From JANNHP01 sp031404455 (lineage in GTDB: Bacteria; Planctomycetota; JAJSAM01; JAJVHW01): 8,262 nt of DNA. Both the position numbers and the translations under genes were made by a program. The DNA is taken from assembly GCA_031404455.1 (NCBI GenBank), contig JANNHP010000440.1, positions 1-8,262 on the forward strand, given 5' to 3'. Below the pieces are notes generated by a model that saw only the letters and a program-made list of their open reading frames with translations, ran no database searches and was not told the origin of the DNA. Positions 1 to 7,125 of this stretch are shown here, piece after piece (the stretch's first letter is position 1; every line of letters starts with the position of its first letter).

Positions 1-9
1 GCTGAACCC

Positions 10-39
10 GGGCGGACACGGGGGTCCGCCCCTACCGAG
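10..39. repeat. Palindromic intergenic repeat, copy 1 (one arm)
   Basis: A stem-loop with perfect 8-bp arms, GGGCGGAC (10-17) and GTCCGCCC (24-31), around a 6-nt loop, followed by CCTACCGAG. The 30 bases match the reverse complement of 4666-4695 with a single mismatch, so this is a dispersed repeat and not a chance hairpin. It lies beyond the 3' end of the RCC1-repeat gene. The window begins 9 bases to the left, so the partner arm of the element may be missing. It resembles the REP/MITE-like palindromes common between genes in some environmental genomes; no encoded function is visible. Confidence 0.75.
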
Positions 40-55
40 ACATTGGATTCGGCCT

Positions 56-78
56 GTCGCGCCGTGATGGCCCGCGAC
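56..78 (-). terminator. Possible hairpin terminator of the RCC1-repeat gene
   Basis: GTCGCG (56-61) and CGCGAC (73-78) can form a 6-bp stem, with CC/GG able to extend it imperfectly. On the minus strand it begins about 4 bases after the stop codon of the RCC1-repeat gene. No run of U follows, so it is not a classical intrinsic terminator. Hairpins arise easily in DNA this GC-rich, so support is weak. Confidence 0.25.
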
Positions 79-82
79 GCCG

Positions 83-2173
83 CTACCGCGAGAAACTGAT
101 CACGCCGGGAAACACCACGATCGCCGCGCGCGGGAAGTGACCCGGCACGAACTCGCGACGCGCGAGCATCGGATAGACGCCGTACTCCTCGCCGCCCGAA
201 CCGACGGCGCCGACTTCGAAGTCGTGGCGGCCGAACGCCCAGACGGCGCCGGTGCCGTCGACCGCGAGCGACTGGAAGCTCCCGGCGGCGATCGACGTGA
301 TCCCTTCGAGGTCGAGGACGCGCACCGGGAACCAGCGATCGGTGCTCGTGCCGTCGCCGAGTTCGCCGTAGCCGTTGTAGCCCCACGCCCAGACCGTGCC
401 GTCGCCGCGGATCGCGAGCGAGTGGAAGTCGCCCGCGTCGATGGCGACGACGCCGGCGAGGTCGGTGACCTGGACCGGCGCGTTGCGGTCGACGTCGGTC
501 CGGTCGCCGAGGGCGCCCTCCGAGTTGCGGCCCCACGTCCAGACCGTGCCGTCCTCGGCGAGGCAGAGCGCGTTCGAACCCGCGCTGATCGTGCGGATCG
601 GCGGCAGTCCGGCGACGCGCACGGGCCGCGTGCCGTCGCCGATCCCGGCGAGGAACTGCTCGCCCCACGTCCACACGGCGCCGTCCTCGTCGAGTGCGAG
701 CGAGATCTCGCCCGCTGCGATCTCGCGGATGACTGGAAGGCCGGTGACGTGCTGCGGACGGCGCGCGTGGTCGTCGAACGTGCCGTCGCCGAGCTGACCG
801 GCCCAGTTCTCGCCCATCGCCCAGACTTCGCCAAGGGCGTCGAGCGCCAGCAGGTGGTCCTCGCCCGCGGCGATGGCCATGATCCCGGTGAGATCCGCCA
901 CGCGCTCCGGCGTCCGGCCGCCGAGGTCGGTGGTCACGCTCACGTCCGCCTCGAGGTCGCGCGTGGCGTTCCACTCTCCCCAGAGCCAGACGTCGCCCGC
1001 GGTGTCGAGCGCCAGCGAGAAGTCGCCGCCCGCGCAGACCTGGCGCACGGCCGCGGGCTCCGCGAGCGGGACGGGGGAGACGGGATCGAGACGGGTGCCG
1101 TCGCCGACCTCGCCGAAGAGGTTCGAGCCCCAAGCCCAGAGAGTCTGGTCGCGGCGCACCTCGAGCACGTGCGTGCTCATCGAGATGCCGAGCGGCGGCG
1201 CGACCGCGGGCGCTTCGAACTTCACGACGGCCTGCGACTCGTTCCCTCGAGCGTCGAACGCGCGCAGCAGCAGCTTCTGCGGCCCCGGAGCGGACTGGAC
1301 GGCGGTGTCGAAGCGTAGCTGGAAGTACGTGGTGCCGCCGACTTCGATCGACTTCACGCCGGGCGACACGGCGTCGACGACCGCGAGGTCTCGCGCTTCG
1401 TCGTCGAGCGGAGGGACGAGCCGCGGCGAACGGCCGCTCAGCTCCGTCGCGACGCGAGGCGCCGCGCCGACCGAGAGCGCGCAGCCGCGGACTCGTCCCT
1501 TCCACATCTCCCCGGCGAGCGACGGGACGACCTGGATCGCCGGCGGGGACAGTTGCGCGATCGCAGCGCCGACGACGACGTCAGCGCGGAACCGGCTGCC
1601 CGGGCCCGGCGTCTCGTTCTCGAGCCCGAACTTCGGGTCGAGGTCGAATCGCGCGACGGCGCTCAGCACGATCGGCGTGGACACGCCGTCGACCGCGACT
1701 GAGCCCGCCTCGAGGTCGTACATCAGTCCGCCCGCGACCTGTTCGTCGGCGGCGCGCCGCGCGACGCGGTCGCCGAGCACGGCGCCGCCGTTCTTCGTGC
1801 GCAACTTGAACGTCGCCGAGATCACGCGGCCGCGCGTCCGCACGCGGGCCGTGGTCTCGATCGGCGCCGCGGCCACGCGTCCGGCGAACTTCCCGTGGCG
1901 GAGCGGGACCTCGGCGGAAAACCCGCCGAGCTGGACCGAGAACGTCGCCGGCTTCACGAGCGAGCCGAGGCCGGTCCGGATGTCGATGCGGGACTGCGCG
2001 CGGGAGAGTTGATCGTCCCCCCGGGCGAATCCGGTCTCGCGGACGCGCACGTCGGCGGCCCCGAGCGGGGTCGCGGCGCCCGCGCCGGTCGGGACCGCCC
2101 CGAGGGCGAGCGTTGCCGCGAGGGCGATCGCACGGCGGCGGCGGACGTGGAGCGAGCGTGCGGCGACCTGCAT
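83..2173 (-). CDS. Secreted RCC1-repeat beta-propeller protein
   Basis: Predicted exported protein of 696 residues. The start at 2173 is chosen because GGGAGGG (2187-2181) lies 7 bases upstream and because residues 1-34 then form a signal peptide: a basic RRRR stretch, a hydrophobic run (AIALAATLALGAV) and an AGA-like cleavage site. The frame stays open upstream, but that extension is Arg/Pro-rich and looks non-coding. Residues about 35-330 are beta-rich and match no family I recognise; the end of this part (FDARGNES, VVKFEAP) looks like an Ig-like linker. Residues about 335-690 hold roughly seven RCC1-type units of the form VWxWG.N..G.LGDGT ... V..IAAG..HSLAL, enough for a seven-bladed propeller. 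RCC1 domains usually mediate binding; bacterial secreted versions are poorly characterised, so a role as a surface or periplasmic binding protein is inference. It is transcribed divergently from the metalloprotease gene. Family call is firm, function unknown. Confidence 0.88.
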   Translation of the reverse strand: MQVAARSLHVRRRRAIALAATLALGAVPTGAGAATPLGAADVRVRETGFARGDDQLSRAQSRIDIRTGLGSLVKPATFSVQLGGFSAEVPLRHGKFAGRVAAAPIETTARVRTRGRVISATFKLRTKNGGAVLGDRVARRAADEQVAGGLMYDLEAGSVAVDGVSTPIVLSAVARFDLDPKFGLENETPGPGSRFRADVVVGAAIAQLSPPAIQVVPSLAGEMWKGRVRGCALSVGAAPRVATELSGRSPRLVPPLDDEARDLAVVDAVSPGVKSIEVGGTTYFQLRFDTAVQSAPGPQKLLLRAFDARGNESQAVVKFEAPAVAPPLGISMSTHVLEVRRDQTLWAWGSNLFGEVGDGTRLDPVSPVPLAEPAAVRQVCAGGDFSLALDTAGDVWLWGEWNATRDLEADVSVTTDLGGRTPERVADLTGIMAIAAGEDHLLALDALGEVWAMGENWAGQLGDGTFDDHARRPQHVTGLPVIREIAAGEISLALDEDGAVWTWGEQFLAGIGDGTRPVRVAGLPPIRTISAGSNALCLAEDGTVWTWGRNSEGALGDRTDVDRNAPVQVTDLAGVVAIDAGDFHSLAIRGDGTVWAWGYNGYGELGDGTSTDRWFPVRVLDLEGITSIAAGSFQSLAVDGTGAVWAFGRHDFEVGAVGSGGEEYGVYPMLARREFVPGHFPRAAIVVFPGVISFSR

Positions 2174-2304
2174 CGATGGACCCTCCCGAGTCGCGGCCAT
2201 TGTAGTCCCGGACGACACGAGCGGGCGGTCTGCCCGCCTCGTCGCGAGCTTGCGCGCGCTCGTCGCGCGACGGACGTCGCGCCGTTCCGTGGTAGCTTCC
2301 GCCG
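2174..2304. promoter_or_regulatory. Divergent intergenic region between RCC1 and M36 genes
   Basis: 131 bases separate the two divergent start codons, so promoters for both genes should lie here. The side facing the RCC1 gene has a strong Shine-Dalgarno (GGGAGGG, minus strand, 2187-2181); the side facing the protease has only a weak candidate. A stem-loop, ACGAGCGGGC / GCCCGC(C)TCGT, spans 2217-2242 with one bulged C, and a 10-bp palindrome GTCGCGCGAC sits at 2262-2271. I see no clear -35/-10 pair, which is usual in such GC-rich DNA. Shared control of the two exoprotein genes is possible but unproven. Confidence 0.45.
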
Positions 2305-4629
2305 ATGCGCCGACCCGGCCGACTGGTCTTCGCCGCCGCCGCGGTGGCGTTCGCCGCGGCTTGGTGGGCCGGGCGCGAGGCTCCGCACGCGGCTCCGCCG
2401 CGACGGGAGTCGCCCCTTCCGGCACGGGTCGCGCGACGCGGCGCGGGCGCCGTCCCGGCCGGCGAGACGTTCGCCGCGGTCCCGGCGCGGAGCCCGCGCC
2501 CCGGACGCTCGATCGCGTACTTTCGCGCCCCGTCGCGCGGGACGGACCTCGCGAGGATCGCTCGCGACCTCATCGAGCGGAACCGGCGCGAACTCGGTCT
2601 CGACGCGATGCCCGGCGAACTGCGGGTCGTCCGCGAGTTCGCGAGCCTCGGGGGGCACCACCTGCGGTTCGAGCAGACAGTGGACGGCGTCCCGGTCTTC
2701 GCGAGCGAGGTGTCGGCGCACGTCACGCGGGACGGTCGCCCGCTGCTCGTCCAGGCCGACGTCTTCCCCGTCGCCGGCGTCGAGACGTCGCCCCGCGTCG
2801 GCGCGGACGCAGCGCGCGCCGCGGCGCTCGAGTGGGTGTCGGACGACGAAGTCCCCGCGGCGGCCGAATCGAAGGACCCGCGGCTCGTCATCCTCCCCGA
2901 GGGACGGCGCGGGCGCCTCGCGTGGCGCGTGGACGTGCGCACGCCGACGGAGAGTTCCCGCGTGTTCGTGGACGCCGCGGACGGCGAGGTCGTGCGCTCC
3001 GACTCGCTGCGCGTCGGCGCGACCGGCGTCGGACGCGTGTTCGACCCGAACCCCATCTATGCGCTGCGCGACGGATCGCTGAAGGACGGCCAGGACCGCG
3101 ACACGGCGATGCTCGGCCCGGCGTACGTGATCGTCACGCTGCCGCGCCTCGACGAGACCGGCTTCCTCCGCGGCGCCTGGGCCGACGTCACCCCGACCGA
3201 GGACGCCGTTCGCTCCACGGTCTTCGACTGGACTGGGATCTCGCGCGCGGACCCGGCTTTCGAGCAGGTGATGGCGTACTACCACGTCGATCGCGCCCAG
3301 CAGCGCCTGCAGGATCTCGGCGTGACCGGCGCGAACGACGAGCCGCAGCGTCTCGACGCGCACGGTCTCGCGGCCGACCAGTCGTTCTACGACGTGTTCG
3401 ACGACGTGATCCGCCTCGGCGACGGCGGCGTGGACGACGGCGAGGACGCGGACATCATCCGCCACGAGTACGGCCACGCGCTCCAGTTCGCGCAGGTCCC
3501 CGACTTCGGCATCACGGACGAGGGGTCCTCGATGGGCGAGGGCTTCGGCGACTTCCACGCCGCGAGCTTCCACTCCTCCGACCCCGCGTTCGACCCGCTC
3601 GTCGGTTCGTGGGACGCGGCTTCGTACTCGAACGCGAACCCGCCGTACCTGCGGCGCGTGGACGGCACGAAGCGCTACCCGGAGAACCTGAAGGGCGAAC
3701 CGCACGCCGACGGCGAGATCTGGTCGCGGTTCCTCTGGGACCTCCGCGCGCTCGTCGGCGCCGACGACGCCCTGCGGCTCGTCGTCGAGTCGCACTTCCT
3801 GCTCACCGCGTCCGCGCGCTTCACGCAGGGCGCCAATGCGGTGCTCCTCGCGAACGAGTCGCTCCGCGACGGCGAGGACGACGTCGCCATCCGCGACCTC
3901 CTCGACGCGCGCGGCCTCCTCTACACGGTCCCGCTCGCGCACCCGCCCGCGGACGACGCTCTCGAGCCGAACGACGACCTCGACCATCCGGCTCTCCTCG
4001 CGCCGGGCAGCTACCCGGGCCTCGTCTCGGCCGACGACGACTGGTACGTCCTCCACGTGCCGACGAACCGGCGCTTCCACGTGACGATGACGCTCGACCC
4101 CGAATCCGCGAACCTCGATCTCGCGCTCTACGCACAGACGGGCCCGACGACGCTTTCGAACGACCTGGTCGCGGTCTCGTCGGAGATCGGCGTCGCCGAG
4201 GCCGTCGACGCGAGCGCCGGGTCCGAGCCGACCACGTTCTACCTGCGCGTCCACGACGGAGATCCGGGCACGCACGTCGGCGGGTACGCCCTGAACGTGA
4301 TCGACGCGGATCTCGTCTCGCTCCTGCCTGGACGCTCCACCCTGACGACCGTCGGCGTGCGCGCTCGCGCCGCCTACCGCGTGGAGGTTCCCGCGTCGAA
4401 GGTCGGGAGCGACCTGCGCGTGACGTCGCGCCGCCGCCGGACCGGCGGTGCCGCACCCGAGGTCCGCGTCGTGGCGCCGTCGGGGAGGGTCGTCGTCGAC
4501 TTCGGCCAGGGCGACGTCAATGGCAGGCGTGCAAGCGTCGCGCTCGACGAGGTGGGCGCGTGGACCGTCGAGGTCCGCTCGCGCGACGCGAAACGCGGCG
4601 ACGTCAAGCTCCGCGCGGAGTTCCGGTAG
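2305..4629 (+). CDS. Secreted M36/fungalysin-type zinc metalloprotease
   Basis: Predicted exported zinc endopeptidase precursor of 774 residues. Residues 1-21 form a signal peptide (MRRPGR then an Ala-rich hydrophobic run). Residues about 68-155 match the fungalysin/thermolysin propeptide (FTP) type, with HHLRFEQTVDGVPVF and VSAHV as landmarks, and about 190-236 look PepSY-like (WRVDVRTP, VFVDAADGEVV). The catalytic domain holds HEYGH at 387-391, giving zinc ligands H387 and H391 and catalytic E388, and GEGFGD with the third ligand E412; GEIWSRFLWDL near 470-480 is also typical of M36 enzymes. Residues about 553-665 (EPNDDLDHP, DDDWYVLHV, FYLRVHDGD) resemble a pre-peptidase C-terminal (PPC) domain. 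The last ~90 residues form a further beta-rich segment I cannot name. By analogy it would be exported, cleaved from its propeptide and degrade extracellular protein. The start has no strong Shine-Dalgarno but fits the signal peptide. M4-like is the alternative; the GEG(F/W)xD motif favours M36. Confidence 0.9.
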   Translation: MRRPGRLVFAAAAVAFAAAWWAGREAPHAAPPRRESPLPARVARRGAGAVPAGETFAAVPARSPRPGRSIAYFRAPSRGTDLARIARDLIERNRRELGLDAMPGELRVVREFASLGGHHLRFEQTVDGVPVFASEVSAHVTRDGRPLLVQADVFPVAGVETSPRVGADAARAAALEWVSDDEVPAAAESKDPRLVILPEGRRGRLAWRVDVRTPTESSRVFVDAADGEVVRSDSLRVGATGVGRVFDPNPIYALRDGSLKDGQDRDTAMLGPAYVIVTLPRLDETGFLRGAWADVTPTEDAVRSTVFDWTGISRADPAFEQVMAYYHVDRAQQRLQDLGVTGANDEPQRLDAHGLAADQSFYDVFDDVIRLGDGGVDDGEDADIIRHEYGHALQFAQVPDFGITDEGSSMGEGFGDFHAASFHSSDPAFDPLVGSWDAASYSNANPPYLRRVDGTKRYPENLKGEPHADGEIWSRFLWDLRALVGADDALRLVVESHFLLTASARFTQGANAVLLANESLRDGEDDVAIRDLLDARGLLYTVPLAHPPADDALEPNDDLDHPALLAPGSYPGLVSADDDWYVLHVPTNRRFHVTMTLDPESANLDLALYAQTGPTTLSNDLVAVSSEIGVAEAVDASAGSEPTTFYLRVHDGDPGTHVGGYALNVIDADLVSLLPGRSTLTTVGVRARAAYRVEVPASKVGSDLRVTSRRRRTGGAAPEVRVVAPSGRVVVDFGQGDVNGRRASVALDEVGAWTVEVRSRDAKRGDVKLRAEFR

Positions 4630-4665
4630 CGGCGCGTTGCCAACGAGAGCGCGGCGAGAGTGAAG

Positions 4666-4794
4666 CTCGGTAGGGGCGGACCCCTGTGTCCGCCCCCGCC
4701 GGTCGCCGAAGGCCACGTCGGGCGGACACGGGGGTCGCCGCGAGTCCGTCCGCAGGACGGGCTCGTACGGCCCGGCGCCATTGCCCCTACCGAG
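4666..4794. repeat. Palindromic intergenic repeat, copy 2, with nested hairpin insert
   Basis: A 129-bp inverted-repeat element between two convergent genes. The outer 12 bases CTCGGTAGGGGC (4666-4677) pair perfectly with GCCCCTACCGAG (4783-4794). Inner arms 4679-4695 and 4720-4736 pair over 17 bp with one mismatch; the left arm also folds alone (GGGCGGAC 4674-4681 with GTCCGCCC 4688-4695). Bases 4666-4695 are the reverse complement of 10-39 with one change, and 4720-4736 equals 10-26. Compared with copy 1, the right arm is split by about 46 bases (4737-4782) that contain a separate hairpin at 4741-4765 (CGAGTCCGTCC, loop GCA, GGACGGGCTCG). It fills most of the 4630-4825 gap and could act as a bidirectional terminator or mRNA stabiliser, which is inference. 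Confidence 0.8.
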
Positions 4795-4825
4795 AGCCTG
4801 CGAGTCTTGTCGGCACCGGGGCCGT

Positions 4826-5332
4826 TCAGCGAGGCAGCGCGTCGGGGTCGAGGCCTTCGAGACGCAAGAGCCACCGCTTCATCGGGAGCCCGCCGCCGAA
4901 ACCGCCGAGGCCCGCCGCCGCGACGACGCGGTGGCACGGGATCACGATCGGCACCGGGTTCGAGCCGACCGCGCCGCCGACCGCGCGGGCGCCCTTCGCA
5001 CGGCCGACCTGCCGAGCGAGTTCGCCGTATGTCGTCACTTTTCCGGGCGGGAGGCGGCCGAGTTGCGCGAGCACCGTCCGCGCGAACGCAGTGGCGAGTT
5101 CGAGGTCGATCGCAACGTCGAATGCGTGGAGGCGGCCCGCGACGTAGGCGCGCAGTTCCTTCGCCGCGAGGTGGCTCTCGTCCTCCTTCGGCGGACCGTA
5201 GAGTCTCACGAGCCGAGCGAGCGGGCGCTCCCAGTCGGAGCCGGGGAGCGCGACCAGCGCGAGGCCCTTCGGCGTGACGGCGCCGCGGAACGGGCCGTGC
5301 GGTGTCGGGATCTCGAACGTCGAGAGCGTCAT
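4826..5332 (-). CDS. ogt: Methylated-DNA--protein-cysteine methyltransferase (Ogt/MGMT family)
   Basis: Suicide DNA-repair protein of 168 residues that moves an alkyl group from O6-alkylguanine (and O4-alkylthymine) in DNA to its own cysteine; cytosolic. The acceptor motif IPCHRVV places the active cysteine at C133. Other family landmarks are LPPGKVTTYGELA (about 94-107), the recognition-helix arginine region GARAVGGAVGSNP (114-126) and the C-terminal GLPMKRWLLRLEG. The length is normal for single-domain Ogt proteins, and no Ada-type zinc-binding transcriptional domain is present. The frame is open far upstream, but that part is antisense to the next gene; the ATG at 5332 is chosen because conserved N-terminal sequence begins there. 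This ATG overlaps the upstream stop codon (TGATG, one shared base), so translation is probably coupled to the upstream gene. Symbol is by family; no orthology test was possible. Confidence 0.93.
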   Translation of the reverse strand: MTLSTFEIPTPHGPFRGAVTPKGLALVALPGSDWERPLARLVRLYGPPKEDESHLAAKELRAYVAGRLHAFDVAIDLELATAFARTVLAQLGRLPPGKVTTYGELARQVGRAKGARAVGGAVGSNPVPIVIPCHRVVAAAGLGGFGGGLPMKRWLLRLEGLDPDALPR

Positions 5333-6540
5333 CAGGGTGCGAGCCTCCGGTGCCGGTACGGCTGCTCCAGCATCAGCGCCCCGAGTGCGGTCGCGAAGAC
5401 CCGTCCGCCCGTCTGTCGCTCGTAGGTGCCCTTCGGATCCCACGATCCGCGCGCGCATCCCGACGTCTCCTGATGGGGGACGAGTGCGGACTTCACCGAT
5501 TCGAACCACGGCGACCAGGTCGCGGTCCCCTCGTGGAACGAGCCGATCGTGCCGAACCACCACTGGTACATGGAGAGGTTGCCGATCTGCACCCTCACCG
5601 TGCCGCGGCCCGGGACGTCGTGGTCGCGGAACGAGATCTTCCACAGCGGCTTCTCGTCCGCGACGCAGCCGAGGTGCGCCTTGTGCCGCGGGCCCGAGAG
5701 ACCGACCTGGAGCAGCTCGCGGATCGCGATCGCGCAGTGCGCGTTCGACGTCGTCGGCGTGTAGCCGTACTGGCGGCCGTCCTTCAGGTACGCGAGACGT
5801 CCCTTCGACTCCTCGAGCGAGTTCATCCACGCGTCCACGCCGGAGGCGAGATCGGCCGGGAGTTCCACACCCGCGTCGCGCGCCGCGACGAGCGCCGAGA
5901 CGACGAACGCCGTGTAGGGCGTGTCGGACCCGGGCCGCATCGGCGCGCAGTAGCCCCACGCGCCGTCCTTCTGGCGTCTCGAGATGAGTTGCTCGGCGCC
6001 GCGCGCCGCGGCCTCGCGCCATCGGCCCTTGCGTTCCATCGCCTCGGCCTCACTGAGCGCCTCGACGGAAATCGGCAGCGCCCAGCCGTCTCTGGCGGAT
6101 TCGAGACGCTTCAGCGACTTCTCGACGAGCGCGCCGTACGGGTCGCCCTCGGCGCCGGGGAGATGTCCCGCGCCGAGGAAGGCGAGCGTCGCGAGTCCGG
6201 AGATCGCTTCATCGAACGGGCAGGGGATGTCTTCCCCGTGCTGACCCTTGCCCACGCCGTCGCAACGCTTCCCGCCTGCGGCGCACCTCCCCGCGAAGCC
6301 GTCGGCGTCCCACGAACCGTCGTCCTGCGCGTGCCGCGCGAGCCAGTCGAGCGCCGCGTCGACGGCCTTCTCCGTGGCCTTCGAACCGCCGTTCGCGGCG
6401 AGGGCCTTCGCCTTCTCGGGGCCGGTGCGGGGACCGATGAGGCGGGGCGCGGGGAGCGGCGGGGCGGCGGGTTTCGCGTCGTCGCCCGTCGCGGGGAGGG
6501 CGACGAGGGCGATCAGGGTGAGGACGGCCGCGGCGCGCAT
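5332..6540 (-). CDS. Secreted prenyltransferase/squalene-oxidase-fold repeat protein
   Basis: Exported 402-residue protein. The start at 6540 has AGGA (6551-6548) 7 bases upstream and begins a signal peptide (MRAAAVLTLIALVALPATG, about residues 1-19). The mature part carries alpha/alpha-toroid repeats with QW-like motifs typical of prenyltransferase/squalene cyclase folds: ALDWLARHAQDDGSWDADGF (63-82), ISGLATLAFLGAGH (113-126), LISRRQKDGAWGY (185-197), NAHCAIAIRELL (266-277) and ARGSWDP...RVFATALGALMLEQPY (363-395). I find no DxDD motif of class II terpene cyclases, and export argues against terpene synthesis, so a binding or structural role is more likely. Similar secreted proteins are frequent in Planctomycetota as I recall, one reason for the tentative host call. 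Seven cysteines (including C85, C93, C107) could form disulfides. It is the first gene of a two-gene unit and its TGA overlaps the downstream alkyltransferase start. Fold call good, function unknown. Confidence 0.85.
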   Translation of the reverse strand: MRAAAVLTLIALVALPATGDDAKPAAPPLPAPRLIGPRTGPEKAKALAANGGSKATEKAVDAALDWLARHAQDDGSWDADGFAGRCAAGGKRCDGVGKGQHGEDIPCPFDEAISGLATLAFLGAGHLPGAEGDPYGALVEKSLKRLESARDGWALPISVEALSEAEAMERKGRWREAAARGAEQLISRRQKDGAWGYCAPMRPGSDTPYTAFVVSALVAARDAGVELPADLASGVDAWMNSLEESKGRLAYLKDGRQYGYTPTTSNAHCAIAIRELLQVGLSGPRHKAHLGCVADEKPLWKISFRDHDVPGRGTVRVQIGNLSMYQWWFGTIGSFHEGTATWSPWFESVKSALVPHQETSGCARGSWDPKGTYERQTGGRVFATALGALMLEQPYRHRRLAP

Positions 6541-6597
6541 CGCGGGATCCTACGCGGCGTCGCGCGGTTGCGGCGCGACCGGTCCGTCCCTGCCCTC

Positions 6598-6691
6598 GTA
6601 GGGGCGACGCATGCGTCGCCCGCCGTGGCGCGGCTGGGGGACGGTCGTCGTCCGATGATCGGACGGCGGGCGAGGCATGCCTCGCCCCTAC
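6598..6691. repeat. Palindromic intergenic repeat, copy 3 (paired 20-bp palindromes)
   Basis: A 94-bp element with terminal inverted repeats GTAGGGGCGA (6598-6607) and TCGCCCCTAC (6682-6691). Each end is itself a perfect 20-bp palindrome: GGGCGACGCATGCGTCGCCC at 6602-6621 and GGGCGAGGCATGCCTCGCCC at 6668-6687. The two differ only by a C-G to G-C swap (6608/6615 versus 6674/6681), which keeps the pairing. Between them lies another hairpin, 6646-6668, with about 10 bp of stem including one G-T pair around a TGA loop. It shares the TAGGGGCG/CGCCCCTA ends with the other two copies but has a different core. It sits upstream of the prenyltransferase-fold gene and downstream of the glycosyltransferase fragment; no open reading frame lies inside. 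Confidence 0.8.
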
Positions 6692-6734
6692 AACGGCACG
6701 ACTGACGCGTCGTGCGTTGATCGCCAATGCGACG

Positions 6735-7121
6735 TCACTCCCACCGATGCGACGTCCCCTCGAACGGCAGGTACTTCGCCCACTTCTTCGCCACGTAATC
6801 CGCGCTGCGCTGGAAGTCCGCGCGGAACTCCGGCGTCTGGCGCGACACGATCTTGTGCGACTTGTCGCCCGTCTCGATGAGCGTCCCGTCCGGACGGAAC
6901 AGCTTGTGGACGACCGGCGCGTCGATGACGTAGTTCTTCATCCCCTTGTCGCGCGCGGAGAGGCAGAGGTCGGCGCCGTAGCAGTGGAAGCCGGGGAGGT
7001 CGGGGTCGAAGGAGAGCCCCGAGTCGGCGCGGACGATCATCAGGAGTTCGTCGAGGATCTGGACTTCGGCCGGGAGCGGCAGGGTCGGCACGTGGACCTT
7101 GTGCGGGTCGGACCAGTGGCC
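6735..7121 (-). CDS. Glycosyltransferase family 2-type, 5'-truncated (C-terminal ~128 residues)
   Basis: C-terminal part of a glycosyltransferase that would transfer a sugar from a nucleotide-sugar donor, probably to a surface glycan; acceptor unknown. The visible stretch starts at GHWSDPH and continues with ILDELLMIVRADSG, FDPDLPGFHCYGADLCLSAR and KNYVIDAPVVHK. This resembles the C-terminal half of GT2-like domains (Glyco_tranf_2_5 type), where a D(E/G)..L(L/M)(I/M)VR segment precedes a GFH.Y..D(I/L)CL.AR motif and a conserved VxH. The N-terminal half with the nucleotide-binding DxD is missing: at about 7119-7121 composition drops and the frame continues only into antisense of an oligoendopeptidase. 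The gene ends with TGA at 6735-6737. Codon use is high-GC, matching the genes to its left. Whether the truncation is biological or an assembly artefact cannot be told from sequence alone; artefact is favoured. Confidence 0.75.
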   Translation of the reverse strand, partial: GHWSDPHKVHVPTLPLPAEVQILDELLMIVRADSGLSFDPDLPGFHCYGADLCLSARDKGMKNYVIDAPVVHKLFRPDGTLIETGDKSHKIVSRQTPEFRADFQRSADYVAKKWAKYLPFEGTSHRWE

Positions 7122-7125
7122 AAAA
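7110..7125. other. Composition seam, probable chimeric junction
   Basis: Left of this point the sequence is GC-rich (hand count of 7021-7080: 40 of 60 G/C); right of it, moderate (7141-7200: 31 of 60). A minus-strand glycosyltransferase and a plus-strand oligoendopeptidase both lose their 5' ends here, so two coding regions are joined head to head with no start codon, no intergenic DNA and no insertion sequence between them. The exact base cannot be fixed, since GACCAGTGGCC can be read in either gene. Confidence 0.75.

Noticed and set aside
137..1318. Long plus-strand open frame opposite the RCC1 gene, and similar long frames opposite or overlapping the protease at 1954-4716 and 2250-4673
   Set aside because: High GC content makes stops rare in all frames. 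These translations are Arg/Ala-rich and low in complexity without recognisable domains, while the opposite or alternative frames encode clear protein families.
2174..2425. Longer start for the RCC1-repeat protein, adding 84 residues
   Set aside because: The extension is Arg/Pro-rich, overlaps the 5' end of the divergent protease gene and would bury the signal peptide; a strong Shine-Dalgarno supports 2173.
5333..6022. N-terminal extension of the alkyltransferase to a 398-residue protein
   Set aside because: The extension is antisense/out-of-frame reading of the prenyltransferase-fold gene, which has clear motifs and a signal peptide; the alkyltransferase starts naturally at 5332.
5332..6540. 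A terpene or hopanoid cyclase role for the prenyltransferase-fold protein
   Set aside because: It has a signal peptide, is shorter than squalene-hopene cyclases and lacks the DxDD motif, so only the fold can be claimed.
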